Assembly: GCA_900317055.1 (NCBI GenBank)
Contig: ONFF01000005.1
Location: 1-64,000 of the forward strand
DNA length: 64,000 nt
Direction of reading: 5' to 3'
Source of the DNA: an uncultured Bacteroidales bacterium
GTDB lineage: Bacteria; Bacteroidota; Bacteroidia; Bacteroidales; F082
The stretch's first letter is position 1. Each line of letters begins with the position of its first letter. The position numbers were made by a program, and so were the translations under genes. Below, piece by piece: positions 33,855 to 42,926 of this stretch. The notes beneath the pieces are model-generated. The model worked only from the letters and a program-made list of their open reading frames with translations, searched no databases and was not told the DNA's origin.

Positions 33855-34970
33855 TTATTTGTTTATTGCAAAATCCAAAATAATTGGATAATGGTCCGAA
33901 GCCTTGTATTTATACCGCTCAAAATCAAGCGGTTTAACACCATCGTTAGCCCAAATGTAGTCGATACGCAGCAAAGGCAATTTGCCTGCGTAGGTCGGTT
34001 TAATGCCAAATCCCACCTTGGTGAAAGTGTCAACAAAACCTGCCTTTTGCATCTGCCGATAGTTATAGGATAGCGGAGGCTCATTGAAATCGCCACAGAC
34101 GATAATCGGTCCGTCAACGGGAGGCATCCCGTCCAGGACCTTTTTAAGCTCATCACTACGCCTCTGAAAAGCATAATTCAACTTGTGCAGCACCTTCTTT
34201 CCTATCGTATCCAGATTGTTTTTCCTTTCAGAAGTGTTCGTCAAAATATCAATCTCATTGTCCGTAATCATATAAGAAAGCAAATGCACATTGGCGACAT
34301 GGAACTTGCCCTTCTCTCCAGCGTCAACCGAAACCATCACACCGTATGTATTCTCCTGACCGAACCCCGAATCCTCAGCAACCTTGGCAATTGGATACTT
34401 AGAAAAGATGACATTGCCCGCATAATTGCTCTTACGATTGTAATAAACATATTGGAAGCCAACATTCTCTGCAAAAGCTTCAATCCCTTTCGGACGCGTC
34501 TTGCCCGTTTTGAAATACCCAAATTCTTGACAGCACAAAATATCAGGAGACTGTTCGCGAACCATGTCCATCAAACGATTAGTAAGTTGTTCCTTATCCA
34601 TCTCTTTATTAACCGTAATAAATTGATGCACATTGTAGCTCATGATCCTGATGCTGTTATCAGCCTTTTCCTTCGAACCGAAAGAAAACGACTTACTAAT
34701 GCCTGGAATAGCGATAAGCAAAGCCAAAACCGAAATCCAAATCTTGTTTGACCAAAGCAATAGCAAGAAAAAGAATACCACCACATTAAAGATAAGAATC
34801 ACCCAAAATGCCAAGCCAAAGACCGTGGTCCAAATGAAATGCTGCGGATTGATATAGGCATTGATGACACTCAAGGCCATGGCCACCAGTCCCAAGAAGG
34901 CCAAAACCGCAAATATGAAGACCAACAACTTCCCCAAAAAACTTCTATTCTTTTTCTCTTTTTGCTCCAT
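33855..34970 (-). CDS. Membrane-anchored endonuclease/exonuclease/phosphatase (EEP) protein
   Basis: A 371-residue protein with three N-terminal membrane helices (about 13-100) and an EEP-fold catalytic domain: MSYNVHQF, CQEFGYFK (catalytic Glu), CGDFNEPP (Asp/Asn) and SDHYPIILD (Asp-His). The domain lies after the third helix. Family members cut phosphodiesters of nucleic acids, lipids or small molecules. Substrate unknown. It is the last gene of the mutL-rhomboid-rhomboid operon, one base after the previous gene. Confidence 0.85.
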   Translation of the reverse strand: MEQKEKKNRSFLGKLLVFIFAVLAFLGLVAMALSVINAYINPQHFIWTTVFGLAFWVILIFNVVVFFFLLLLWSNKIWISVLALLIAIPGISKSFSFGSKEKADNSIRIMSYNVHQFITVNKEMDKEQLTNRLMDMVREQSPDILCCQEFGYFKTGKTRPKGIEAFAENVGFQYVYYNRKSNYAGNVIFSKYPIAKVAEDSGFGQENTYGVMVSVDAGEKGKFHVANVHLLSYMITDNEIDILTNTSERKNNLDTIGKKVLHKLNYAFQRRSDELKKVLDGMPPVDGPIIVCGDFNEPPLSYNYRQMQKAGFVDTFTKVGFGIKPTYAGKLPLLRIDYIWANDGVKPLDFERYKYKASDHYPIILDFAINK

Positions 34971-34971
34971 A

Positions 34972-35883
34972 TCATCTGCTGTTTTTAAATAAAAACTCCT
35001 TTTCCTCCGCTGTCAAACTAGCGTAGCCATCCTTGGCAATCTTATCCAAAATAGAATCCACATCACGCTCTCTTTCAGCCTTTTGATGGTTGTATTCCTC
35101 ATCAGAACGAGGCACTTGTGGCTCGTCGTGGATTTCCTCATAAGGCGTATATTCCATTTTGGGCTTGCGTCTTTTTCGCTTAGGCTCAGAAGGTTGTCCG
35201 AGGCTTTTTCTAAGTATTAGTCCATATACAAAGCCAAACACAGCACCGCCCAAATGCGCAATATGACCACCAGGATTCTCCGCCGAGATGCTCAGCAAGT
35301 CAATGACCACAAAGGCAATCGCCAGCCACTTGAATTTCAGTTGGCCGAACAACAAGAGGTTGAGCCCATAGTCAGGTTTGTAGGTCGCAGCCGCCACTAA
35401 AATGGCGAGCACCGAAGCTGAGGCACCCATGGCAACAGCGGTATACTTCACCGTTTCAAAAACAGGGAATAAGTTGTAAGCCAAGACAAAAAACAAAGCT
35501 CCCACAAGGCCACCCAAACCATAAGTCAAAGCCAACTGTTTTTGAGACAAGAAACGCGTGAAGATCATTCCGCCAAACCAAAGCATCCACACATTAAAAA
35601 ACAGGTGCCAGAACCGCTCATGAAGGAACATATAAGTGATTACAGTCCATGGCCTTCTAATGAGCTCCGTCCAATCGGCGGGCACCGAAAGCCACCGCAC
35701 CAAAAGGTTGGTTCCTGGCGACTTGTAGAGCCAAAGGAAAAGATTAGCGAAGGCCACCATAATCCAGATGCCCACATTGACCAGGAGGAGCCATTTCAGC
35801 ACGGGATTCTCCTTGAACAAGTCCTTCGTCACGCCACCGAAATTCGGTCGCTGATAACCATATCCATTAGAAAATCTGGTCAC
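34972..35883 (-). CDS. Rhomboid-family membrane protein with DUF6576-like tail
   Basis: A 303-residue protein with six membrane helices in the first about 215 residues and a charged cytoplasmic tail. The rhomboid Ser lies in GASAS, so the usual GxSG motif has Ala in place of the second Gly; the His is in GGHIAHLGGA. The tail ends DSILDKIAKDGYASLTAEEK, the pattern of DUF6576, a short domain often attached to Bacteroidota rhomboids. It overlaps the preceding rhomboid gene by 17 bases. It is probably an intramembrane serine protease of altered or reduced activity. Confidence 0.85.
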   Translation of the reverse strand: MTRFSNGYGYQRPNFGGVTKDLFKENPVLKWLLLVNVGIWIMVAFANLFLWLYKSPGTNLLVRWLSVPADWTELIRRPWTVITYMFLHERFWHLFFNVWMLWFGGMIFTRFLSQKQLALTYGLGGLVGALFFVLAYNLFPVFETVKYTAVAMGASASVLAILVAAATYKPDYGLNLLLFGQLKFKWLAIAFVVIDLLSISAENPGGHIAHLGGAVFGFVYGLILRKSLGQPSEPKRKRRKPKMEYTPYEEIHDEPQVPRSDEEYNHQKAERERDVDSILDKIAKDGYASLTAEEKEFLFKNSR

Positions 35884-36571
35884 CGTAAAGTCTTCCTTTC
35901 TTTTTCCAAACCAAAATCAGAATCAAGCCAAACAACATGCCGCCCAAGTGAGCAAAGTGCGCCACATTGCCACCTCCGATAAAGCCGCTCACCAACTCGA
36001 TGACCGCATACCCAATGACAAACCACTTAGCCTTTATAGGGACAAAGAAGTACAAGTAAATCATCGAATTAGGAAACATCATGCCGAATGCAAGCAACAA
36101 ACCATAGATGGCACCTGAGGCACCTACCGTGTTCAACATGTTCAAATAGTTCGCCATGGAAATCACTTGACCGCCACCAAAATTGACACTGTCATATTGG
36201 GCTAATGTGGTGGTATATTGTATGTATTGCACCACCTCTTGGCACAATCCCGCACCAATACCACATAGCATATAAAACCACAAGAAACGCTTTGAGCCCC
36301 AAATGTTCTCAAGCGTATTACCAAACATCCACAAGGCAAACATGTTGAAAAACAAATGTTCAAAATTGCCATGCATGAACATATAGGTAATCAACTGATA
36401 GGCCCTAAAATCGCTGGCCTTGAAAAAATGAAGTCCCAAATAATCGGTCAAGTCGATTTGGAACCGATTCATGGTAAAGGTGGCCAAATAAAGCAAAACA
36501 TTGATAATCAGCAAATGTTTCACAACGGGTGGCAGTACTCTAAAACCCGTTGGACTGTATTGTTCACTCAT
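35867..36571 (-). CDS. Rhomboid family intramembrane serine protease
   Basis: A 234-residue, six-TM rhomboid with the canonical catalytic motifs GASGAIYG (Ser) and VAHFAHLGG (His), plus the loop-1 MFMHGNFEHLFFNM signature. It cleaves membrane substrates within the lipid bilayer. It overlaps the mutL stop by four bases and is followed by a second, less canonical rhomboid, so two paralogues are co-expressed. Confidence 0.93.
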   Translation of the reverse strand: MSEQYSPTGFRVLPPVVKHLLIINVLLYLATFTMNRFQIDLTDYLGLHFFKASDFRAYQLITYMFMHGNFEHLFFNMFALWMFGNTLENIWGSKRFLWFYMLCGIGAGLCQEVVQYIQYTTTLAQYDSVNFGGGQVISMANYLNMLNTVGASGAIYGLLLAFGMMFPNSMIYLYFFVPIKAKWFVIGYAVIELVSGFIGGGNVAHFAHLGGMLFGLILILVWKKKGRLYGDQIF

Positions 36572-38379
36572 TTAAAATAGTCCTCCATATTTAAAATCAC
36601 ATAAATTTTCTTTCCGTTGGGCGCAATCTCTGCCACATTGCAGGCAAACAATTGGTCCACAAGGTTCTGCATCTCCATCTCCGACAGTCTTGTCTGCGCC
36701 TTGATGGAGAGCTGCGCAGCCATGGTCTTGGCGAGGTTCAATTTCCGATCCAATTGCAAGTCGGTGCGGTTGATTTTATAGTTGTCCAAAACCTGCTCCA
36801 ACAAGGCCACCGCGTCGCAGCCCGAAGCATCGGATGGTGTGCCATTTATCATAAAGGTGGTTGGATTGGCTTGCTCCAACACAAATCCGAGATTCTCCAA
36901 CTCAGGCAGCATCTCCTTCAGCAAAGAAGCGTCGTTCACATTGAGTGACAGCGCCTGTGGGAATAGCTCTTGCTGCGAGGCACCGCTATGGTTCTCAAGT
37001 TCCTTAAGATATTTCTCGAAGAGTATCCTCGAATGTGCCAAATTCTGGTCGATGACAATCAGTCCCGACTTCACAGGCGTGACGATATAGGACTGATTCA
37101 CTTGCAGATACTGACAATTCGGCTTGGCTTCCTCTTTCTGCACCAAAGTCTCAGAAGGCAAATCCGTTCGTTCACCATAGAGCAAGCGCCAGTCACCTAC
37201 AGGATCTTTTCTCTGCGGCTGGTACGACCCTTCCCAATGCGGCTCACGCGGTGCAGATTCCTTTCTGAAAGGATTGAAATTAGGGTCGATAGGAATATTG
37301 GGAATAGCCAAAGGCGATGCCATGCCCATAGCCTTGCCAAAGTCGTTGTTCAACTCGGCCGACTCCTCAAAGTCAATCATCGGCGAGAGATTGTGCTGGC
37401 CAATGGCTTTACGCACAGCCGCATGAAGAATGGCATATACCAGCTTGACATCCAAGAAGTTGACCTCGGTCTTGGTCGGGTGAATGTTGATGTCGATGTC
37501 GGCAGGATCCACCTCAATATTCAGGAAATAGCCAGGGAAACTGTCCTTGGGAATCATTTCCATAAACGCGTTTTCGATGGCATGATGCAGATAGGCATGC
37601 TTGATAAAGCGCTTATTCACAAAGAAATACTGCTCGCCACGAGTCTTCTTCGCATATTCTGCCTTGACGATGTAGCCGTCAATGCGCACGCGTTCGGCCT
37701 CTTGACGGACGGATAGCAGTTTTTCCTCATAGTTGCTCCCAAACAAGCCCATGATGCGTTGCTTGAGGTTGCCCGGATACAAATGATATACTTCCTTGCC
37801 GTCGCTATTGAGTGTAAAGCCGATTTCCGGATGCATCAATGTGACCCGAGTGAATTCCTCAATAATATGCCGCATCTCAGCTTGAGGCGACTTGAGGAAG
37901 TTGCGTCGAGCAGGCACATTGAAAAACAGGTTCTTCACCGTGAAGGTAGTACCAGGCTGCATTGGCACAAGAGTCTGTTCCTTAACGACCGAGCCCTCGT
38001 TGACAATCTTCACCCCCACTTCATCCTCCTTACGCCTCGTTTTCAGCTCCACTTGTGCTATAGCGGCGATACTGGCCAATGCCTCGCCACGGAAGCCCAT
38101 GGTACGAATGGCGAACAAGTCTTCTGCTTTGCTGATTTTGGAGGTGGCGTGCCGCTCGAAGCACAGGCGGGCATCGGTTTCCGACATACCACAGCCATTG
38201 TCGACAACCATGATCATCGACTTGCCAGCGTCTTTCACAACCAAATCAATTTGGGTGGCACCAGCATCCAAAGCGTTCTCCATCAGCTCCTTTACTGCTG
38301 ATGCAGGACGCTGGATCACCTCGCCTGCCGCAATTTGGTTGGCGACGCTGTCGGGCAGCAACTTGATGACATCCAACAT
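36568..38379 (-). CDS. mutL: DNA mismatch repair protein MutL
   Basis: A 603-residue GHKL ATPase. The N-terminal motifs are ELMENALDAGA, DNGCGM, ATSKI and GFRGEALASI. The C-terminal dimerisation domain carries DQNLAHSRILFE where nicking MutL homologues have DQHAxxExxxxE, and the late CPHGRP motif is replaced by APNGKK, so nuclease activity is doubtful. It couples MutS recognition to repair. It starts three bases after a small membrane-protein gene and overlaps the first rhomboid, so it heads the rhomboid/EEP part of the operon. Confidence 0.95.
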   Translation of the reverse strand: MLDVIKLLPDSVANQIAAGEVIQRPASAVKELMENALDAGATQIDLVVKDAGKSMIMVVDNGCGMSETDARLCFERHATSKISKAEDLFAIRTMGFRGEALASIAAIAQVELKTRRKEDEVGVKIVNEGSVVKEQTLVPMQPGTTFTVKNLFFNVPARRNFLKSPQAEMRHIIEEFTRVTLMHPEIGFTLNSDGKEVYHLYPGNLKQRIMGLFGSNYEEKLLSVRQEAERVRIDGYIVKAEYAKKTRGEQYFFVNKRFIKHAYLHHAIENAFMEMIPKDSFPGYFLNIEVDPADIDINIHPTKTEVNFLDVKLVYAILHAAVRKAIGQHNLSPMIDFEESAELNNDFGKAMGMASPLAIPNIPIDPNFNPFRKESAPREPHWEGSYQPQRKDPVGDWRLLYGERTDLPSETLVQKEEAKPNCQYLQVNQSYIVTPVKSGLIVIDQNLAHSRILFEKYLKELENHSGASQQELFPQALSLNVNDASLLKEMLPELENLGFVLEQANPTTFMINGTPSDASGCDAVALLEQVLDNYKINRTDLQLDRKLNLAKTMAAQLSIKAQTRLSEMEMQNLVDQLFACNVAEIAPNGKKIYVILNMEDYFK

Positions 38380-38382
38380 ACC

Positions 38383-38691
38383 TTATTCTCCCATCAGACC
38401 ACCGACAATTGTCTGCATCAACGGTGTACAGAATACAAAATAGAACAGAAGTACCACAAACACCCCCAACACGATTCTTCGAATCAGTTTAGCTCGTTGC
38501 TCTTCTTTGGTCTCCTCATCCTTCTTGGCGCCCCATTTACTCCGCATCTGGGCACGGAGCTGTTCCTCATGGGTCAACTTGGAATCGAGACCGGCAGCAG
38601 CCTTTTTCTCTTCCCAAGCCTGTTCTTCAGGATTGTAATAGCGCGGTATGTAGTTGAATTTCTTTGGATTATGTCGATAAAAGAAAGCCAT
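38383..38691 (-). CDS. Small one-TM protein upstream of mutL
   Basis: A 102-residue protein. The start MAFFYRHNPKKFNYIPRYYNPEEQ at 38691 is preferred over one 11 codons upstream, which would overlap the promoter. A charged cytoplasmic region precedes one C-terminal helix (about 73-95). It begins with the aromatic, proline-rich NPKKFNYIPRYYNP block common to small Bacteroidota proteins of unknown role. It leads the mutL operon. Confidence 0.7.
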   Translation of the reverse strand: MAFFYRHNPKKFNYIPRYYNPEEQAWEEKKAAAGLDSKLTHEEQLRAQMRSKWGAKKDEETKEEQRAKLIRRIVLGVFVVLLFYFVFCTPLMQTIVGGLMGE

Positions 38692-38712
38692 AACGGTAGA
38701 ATTTTGATAATG

Positions 38713-38720
38713 CAAAGATA
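38713..38720 (-). promoter_or_regulatory. -7 box (TATCTTTG) for the mutL operon
   Basis: Minus-strand TATCTTTG 21 bases ahead of the ATG at 38691, with TTG 18 bases further upstream (38739-38741). Confidence 0.6.
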
Positions 38721-38747
38721 GCAAAAAAGTTCAACTTACAACACATA

Positions 38748-39119
38748 CTAATCGAAGTCGCCGACTTCCTCACCCGAGGTGTCGAGAACATCGCTAGAAA
38801 TGACCTCCTCACAATTGAGCGAAGACCATTTGCCTCTCCATGTGGCATCAAGTTTGTCAATCATGTCGTCCAACTGTCCGATTTCCGTGTCGGTCATCTC
38901 CGATTCCGGATCCTGACGGTAATTGTCCATATCGGAGCGCAGGCCGAGAATGGCGATGTTCATCATTTGAAGTTCATCGCAATCCTCGATGGTATTAATT
39001 TGGTTTTCAATGGATGAGATTTCCTCTTCCATAGCCTTGTACTGCTTCGAGACAGTGTCATCACAAGCAGTAAAACAAATCATGGCGGCCAACATGGCAA
39101 ATATTGCAATCCTTCTCAT
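38748..39119 (-). CDS. Small acidic lipoprotein, unknown
   Basis: A 123-residue protein with a lipoprotein signal peptide (lipobox FTAC, Cys19) and a short helical, strongly acidic mature part with a possible coiled coil (YKAMEEEISSIENQINTIED). No family recognised. It is probably anchored in the inner leaflet of the outer membrane or on the surface. It is transcribed separately from the mutL operon. Confidence 0.65.
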   Translation of the reverse strand: MRRIAIFAMLAAMICFTACDDTVSKQYKAMEEEISSIENQINTIEDCDELQMMNIAILGLRSDMDNYRQDPESEMTDTEIGQLDDMIDKLDATWRGKWSSLNCEEVISSDVLDTSGEEVGDFD

Positions 39120-39328
39120 GGTAGTTTTTAGTTTGTGGCTTCAAAAATAGTGAAAAAAAATGAAACCACCTGAAAGTCGAGCCAATATTATAAATAAGGT
39201 GTAAAATGAACTCCTAGAAATCGTTTTAGATTTTCTTTCAATCCCATCATAATCAAAGGATTATAAGTAATGAACAAACCTTGTTGATTTCTTTTCAAAA
39301 AAAACGAAAAATGTTTGGGAAAGATTGG

Positions 39329-39359
39329 TTTGGCAATTCAAAGGAATGCCTTATCTTTG
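39329..39359 (+). promoter_or_regulatory. Promoter of the Oar-like receptor (TTTG-N19-TATCTTTG)
   Basis: TTTG at 39329-39332 and TATCTTTG at 39352-39359 are 19 bases apart, the ideal Bacteroidota promoter. It lies within the 325-base gap 39120-39444, which otherwise holds only AT-rich sequence and no convincing ORF or RNA. Confidence 0.85.
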
Positions 39360-39444
39360 CACGGTCTTATGGAGTGGACAAAATGAAAACGAGTTTTGAA
39401 ACACGAATACAATCAACTTAATTATTAACATTAAATCATTATCT

Positions 39445-42400
39445 ATGAAAAAGTTACTTACTTTTTTCCTGGCTATGATTGCCTCCGTTGCAATGATGGC
39501 ACAAGTGACAACTTCTAGTATCAGTGGTAAGATTGTTGACGAAAATGGCCCGCTTCCGGGTGCTACCGTCATTGCTACCCACATCCCATCCGGTAGCTCT
39601 TATTTTACCATCTCTAACAGTGAAGGACGCTACACCATGCAAGGCATGAGAGTCGGTGGTCCTTACTCTATCGAGGTCCGTTATGTGGGCTACACCACTT
39701 CAAAGTCTGAGAATGTCACTTTGAAATTGGGTGAAACCTATCGTGCTGACTTCAAGCTTGATAGCAAGGCGAATGAGCTTGGCGAGATTGTTGTTTCAGG
39801 CGAAGCTGAAAAACCTGTTTACAACTCCACCTCAACAACTGTTAATTCAGAGGAAATCGCCGTCCTGCCTACTATCACCCGCAGCATCGTTGATGTTGTC
39901 AAAGTGTCGCCATACGCAAACAATATGAGCTTTGCCGGTAGCGACGGTCGTTCCACCAACTTCACCGTTGATGGTGCCAACTTCAACAACAACTTCGGTC
40001 TGAGCAGCAACCTCCCCGGCGGCGGCACCCCCATTTCCGTGGATGCTATTGAAGAAGTCCAGGTCGTGGTTGCTCCTTTCGACGTCCGTCAATCCAACTT
40101 CGTCGGTGGCGGCATCAACGCCATCACCAAGTCAGGTACCAACCAATTCCACGGTTCGGCTTATACTTACTACACCAACCAGACCTTCCGTGGCAACAGA
40201 CTGTTGGGTGAAAACCTCGGCGTCCGTCCAGAAGAAAGCACTTGGACCTATGGTGCAACGGTCGGTGGTCCCATCGTGAAAGACAAATTGTTCTTCTTCC
40301 TCAACGCTGAAAGAACGGAAGAGCCTTCAGAAGTCATCAAATACCGTCCTGACAATGCCAGCGCTTCTGTCCTCGACGAGATTTACGACAAGCTGAAAAA
40401 CGACTATGGCTACGATCCAGGTTCCTACACCGACTATCCTGGTGGTAACAACAACCTGAAGCTCTTGGCTCGTATCGACTGGAATATCGACGACAACAAC
40501 AAATTGATGTTCCGTTTCAACAAGACGGGCAACACCCAATGGAATGCCCCGAACGGCAACTCCTGCGACGACAACTTCCGCAACAGAGCCTTCAACCGTT
40601 CTGGTGAAAATGCTTTCCCCTTCTCGAACAACATGTATTCCATGCGCAATGACGTGATGTCATTTGCCACTGAATTGAACAGCCGCTTCTCGACTCAAGT
40701 GAGCAACCAGTTCATCTTCACCTATACGGACATCAACGACCAACGCGGTTCCAACTCAAAGCTTTTCCCCCACATCGACATCATGAGTGGCTACGAAGAC
40801 TTTGAAGCAACTGGCAACTTCATTCCTTTCACTAGCTTTGGTTACGAGCTGTTCAGCTACAACAACGGTGTGAAGAACAAAGTGTTCAATGCCACCGACA
40901 ATGTGACCTACTACACTGGCAACCACAAGATCACTGCCGGTGTCAACTGGGAACGCCAAACTGCAAGCAACTCTTACATGCGTAATGGTACGGGTTACTA
41001 TCGTTTCGCCAGCGCCGAAGACTTCCTGAATGGTGAGATGCCTCTGAGCTTTGCTCTCTGCGTCGGTAACAACGGCGAGGCCAACCCTCGCGGTGAAATC
41101 ACCTACAACCAATTCGGTGCCTATGCACAGGACGATTGGAACATCACCGACAACTTCAAGCTGAACTTCGGTGTTCGTGCCGATGCCATGCTCTTCGACA
41201 ACTCACAATTGATGACCAACAATGCCATCCTTGAGTACAACATGGGCGGTAATGTCGTCAACACTGGTAAATGGCCCACCAACCGCGTTCAGGTTTCACC
41301 TCGCATCGGCTTCAACTGGGATGTTGTTGATGGTCTCACCCTCCGTGGTGGTAGCGGTCTCTTCCAAGGCCGTCTGCCTCTCGTATTCTTCACCAACATG
41401 CCTCAAAATGCTGGCATGATTCAAACCCTCTTCAGCAAGAACGGATTCAGCGGCAGCATCGGCCAGGATCCTGAAGGAGGTTATGTCGTCAACTATACCG
41501 ACGCTACTTTAGCTCATTTGCAAGCATTGATGAAGCCTGATGGCACATACATCACCAATGTCAATGATATGGTCAGCGCCCTTGGTCTCAACACCACTGT
41601 CACTCCTGAAGACGGTCAACTCAGTGGCGACATCAATGGTGTCGATCCTAATTTCAGAATGCCTCAGATCTGGAAGTCAATGTTGGGCATCGACTGGGAC
41701 GTCCCGGTTTCGTTCCCCTTGACCTTCACTGTGGAAGGTATGTTCAACAAGACCATCTATGGTGTCCGCCTTGTTGACTGGAACCTCAAATATGACATGA
41801 TTGCCAATGCTGGTGACAATGTTCGTTTCAACGGTCCCGACAAGCGCGTCAACTACGCTCTCCTCGTTGATGAAGAAGGCAACTCGAACTATACCTACGG
41901 TTCACATTCCGCATATGTTCTGACCAACTCAAGAGAAGGCTACGGCTACACCGTCAACGCCGCCGTCAGCGCCGCTCCGTTCAAGAACTTTGACATCCGT
42001 GCCGCCTACACGCACACTGAGAGCAAGGAAATCTCTGGCATGCCCGGCAGCGCCGCCACATCAGCCTACTCTGGCCTCTACAGCATCGATGGTCCTACCT
42101 TCGTCGGCCTGCAACGCAGCCAATATGTCATTCCTGACAAGGTCACCGCTTCTGTCGGTTACATGTTCCCAGCCCTCTTCGATGGCGACGGCGTCAGAAT
42201 CAACTTGTTCTACACTGCCTTCTCGGCTGGTGCTTATAGCTACTTCTACTCCAATGACATGAACGGCGACGGCCTCGCCACCGACCTCATGTATATTCCT
42301 AACGATGTCAATGACCTCAAATGGGCAAGCGTTGAAGACATGAATGCCTTCAAGACCTTCATGGATAACGACCCGTATCTGAGCACCCACAAAGGACAAT

Positions 42401-42756
42401 ATGCCGAGGCTTACGCTGGCCGTTCACCTTGGAAGCACCTCCTCGATGCTCGTATCGCCAAGACCTTCAAGAAGACCTATGGCAAGACCACGCATTGCTT
42501 CGAACTCAGCGTCAACGCCGGTAATGTCCTCAACATGATTAACTCTTCATGGGGTCTCAATAGATACAGCTGCTATGGTGCCTTCGATGCCTACGCTGTC
42601 ACTCCTCTGAAGGTTGACCGCATTGAAAACAACACTCCTGTGTTCTCGATGAACAAGGTCGATGGTGAATATCCTACCTCCACCTATGACAGATACAACG
42701 AAACCAACACCAACCAATGCTGGTCTCTGATGTTCGGTCTGAAGTATAGCTTCTAA
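39445..42756 (+). CDS. TonB-dependent receptor, Oar-like, with carboxypeptidase-regulatory domain
   Basis: A 1103-residue outer-membrane protein: signal peptide (cleaved near MMAQ), an N-terminal carboxypeptidase-regulatory-like beta domain (about 22-110, SISGKIVDENGPLPGATV), a plug (about 120-240, NFTVDGANFNNNFG) and a large barrel. The plug and long barrel resemble the Oar group rather than SusC: no SusC signature and no SusD gene beside it. Such proteins import or export peptides or other ligands across the outer membrane. It has a strong promoter and its own terminator, so it is probably abundant. Confidence 0.9.
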   Translation: MKKLLTFFLAMIASVAMMAQVTTSSISGKIVDENGPLPGATVIATHIPSGSSYFTISNSEGRYTMQGMRVGGPYSIEVRYVGYTTSKSENVTLKLGETYRADFKLDSKANELGEIVVSGEAEKPVYNSTSTTVNSEEIAVLPTITRSIVDVVKVSPYANNMSFAGSDGRSTNFTVDGANFNNNFGLSSNLPGGGTPISVDAIEEVQVVVAPFDVRQSNFVGGGINAITKSGTNQFHGSAYTYYTNQTFRGNRLLGENLGVRPEESTWTYGATVGGPIVKDKLFFFLNAERTEEPSEVIKYRPDNASASVLDEIYDKLKNDYGYDPGSYTDYPGGNNNLKLLARIDWNIDDNNKLMFRFNKTGNTQWNAPNGNSCDDNFRNRAFNRSGENAFPFSNNMYSMRNDVMSFATELNSRFSTQVSNQFIFTYTDINDQRGSNSKLFPHIDIMSGYEDFEATGNFIPFTSFGYELFSYNNGVKNKVFNATDNVTYYTGNHKITAGVNWERQTASNSYMRNGTGYYRFASAEDFLNGEMPLSFALCVGNNGEANPRGEITYNQFGAYAQDDWNITDNFKLNFGVRADAMLFDNSQLMTNNAILEYNMGGNVVNTGKWPTNRVQVSPRIGFNWDVVDGLTLRGGSGLFQGRLPLVFFTNMPQNAGMIQTLFSKNGFSGSIGQDPEGGYVVNYTDATLAHLQALMKPDGTYITNVNDMVSALGLNTTVTPEDGQLSGDINGVDPNFRMPQIWKSMLGIDWDVPVSFPLTFTVEGMFNKTIYGVRLVDWNLKYDMIANAGDNVRFNGPDKRVNYALLVDEEGNSNYTYGSHSAYVLTNSREGYGYTVNAAVSAAPFKNFDIRAAYTHTESKEISGMPGSAATSAYSGLYSIDGPTFVGLQRSQYVIPDKVTASVGYMFPALFDGDGVRINLFYTAFSAGAYSYFYSNDMNGDGLATDLMYIPNDVNDLKWASVEDMNAFKTFMDNDPYLSTHKGQYAEAYAGRSPWKHLLDARIAKTFKKTYGKTTHCFELSVNAGNVLNMINSSWGLNRYSCYGAFDAYAVTPLKVDRIENNTPVFSMNKVDGEYPTSTYDRYNETNTNQCWSLMFGLKYSF

Positions 42757-42782
42757 TCACATCGTTGATTCGTACAACGAAA

Positions 42783-42812
42783 AAAAAGAGGTCGTTTGAC
42801 CTCTTTTTTTTT
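42783..42812 (+). terminator. Rho-independent terminator of the Oar-like gene
   Basis: AAAAAGAGGTC and GACCTCTTTTT arms around GTTT form a strong hairpin with A and T runs, so it can work both ways. Confidence 0.88.
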
Positions 42813-42837
42813 CGTTATTTACTTACCTGAACAAATC

Positions 42838-42864
42838 GTAGAGACGGTGTGACACCGTCTCTAC
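42838..42864. repeat. 27-bp palindrome, GTAGAGACG family
   Basis: GTAGAGACGGTGT-G-ACACCGTCTCTAC, perfect 13-bp arms around one base. Sits between two terminators in a convergent gap. Confidence 0.8.
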
Positions 42865-42880
42865 AGCAGAACACACAAAA

Positions 42881-42906
42881 AAAGCACCTCGGTTCGAGGT
42901 GCTTTT
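42881..42906 (-). terminator. Rho-independent terminator of the DUF349 gene
   Basis: GCACCTCG (42884-42891) pairs with CGAGGTGC (42895-42902) across GTT, followed on the minus strand by a T run. Confidence 0.88.
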
Positions 42907-42926
42907 CATTGCTTAATGGCTAGGGA

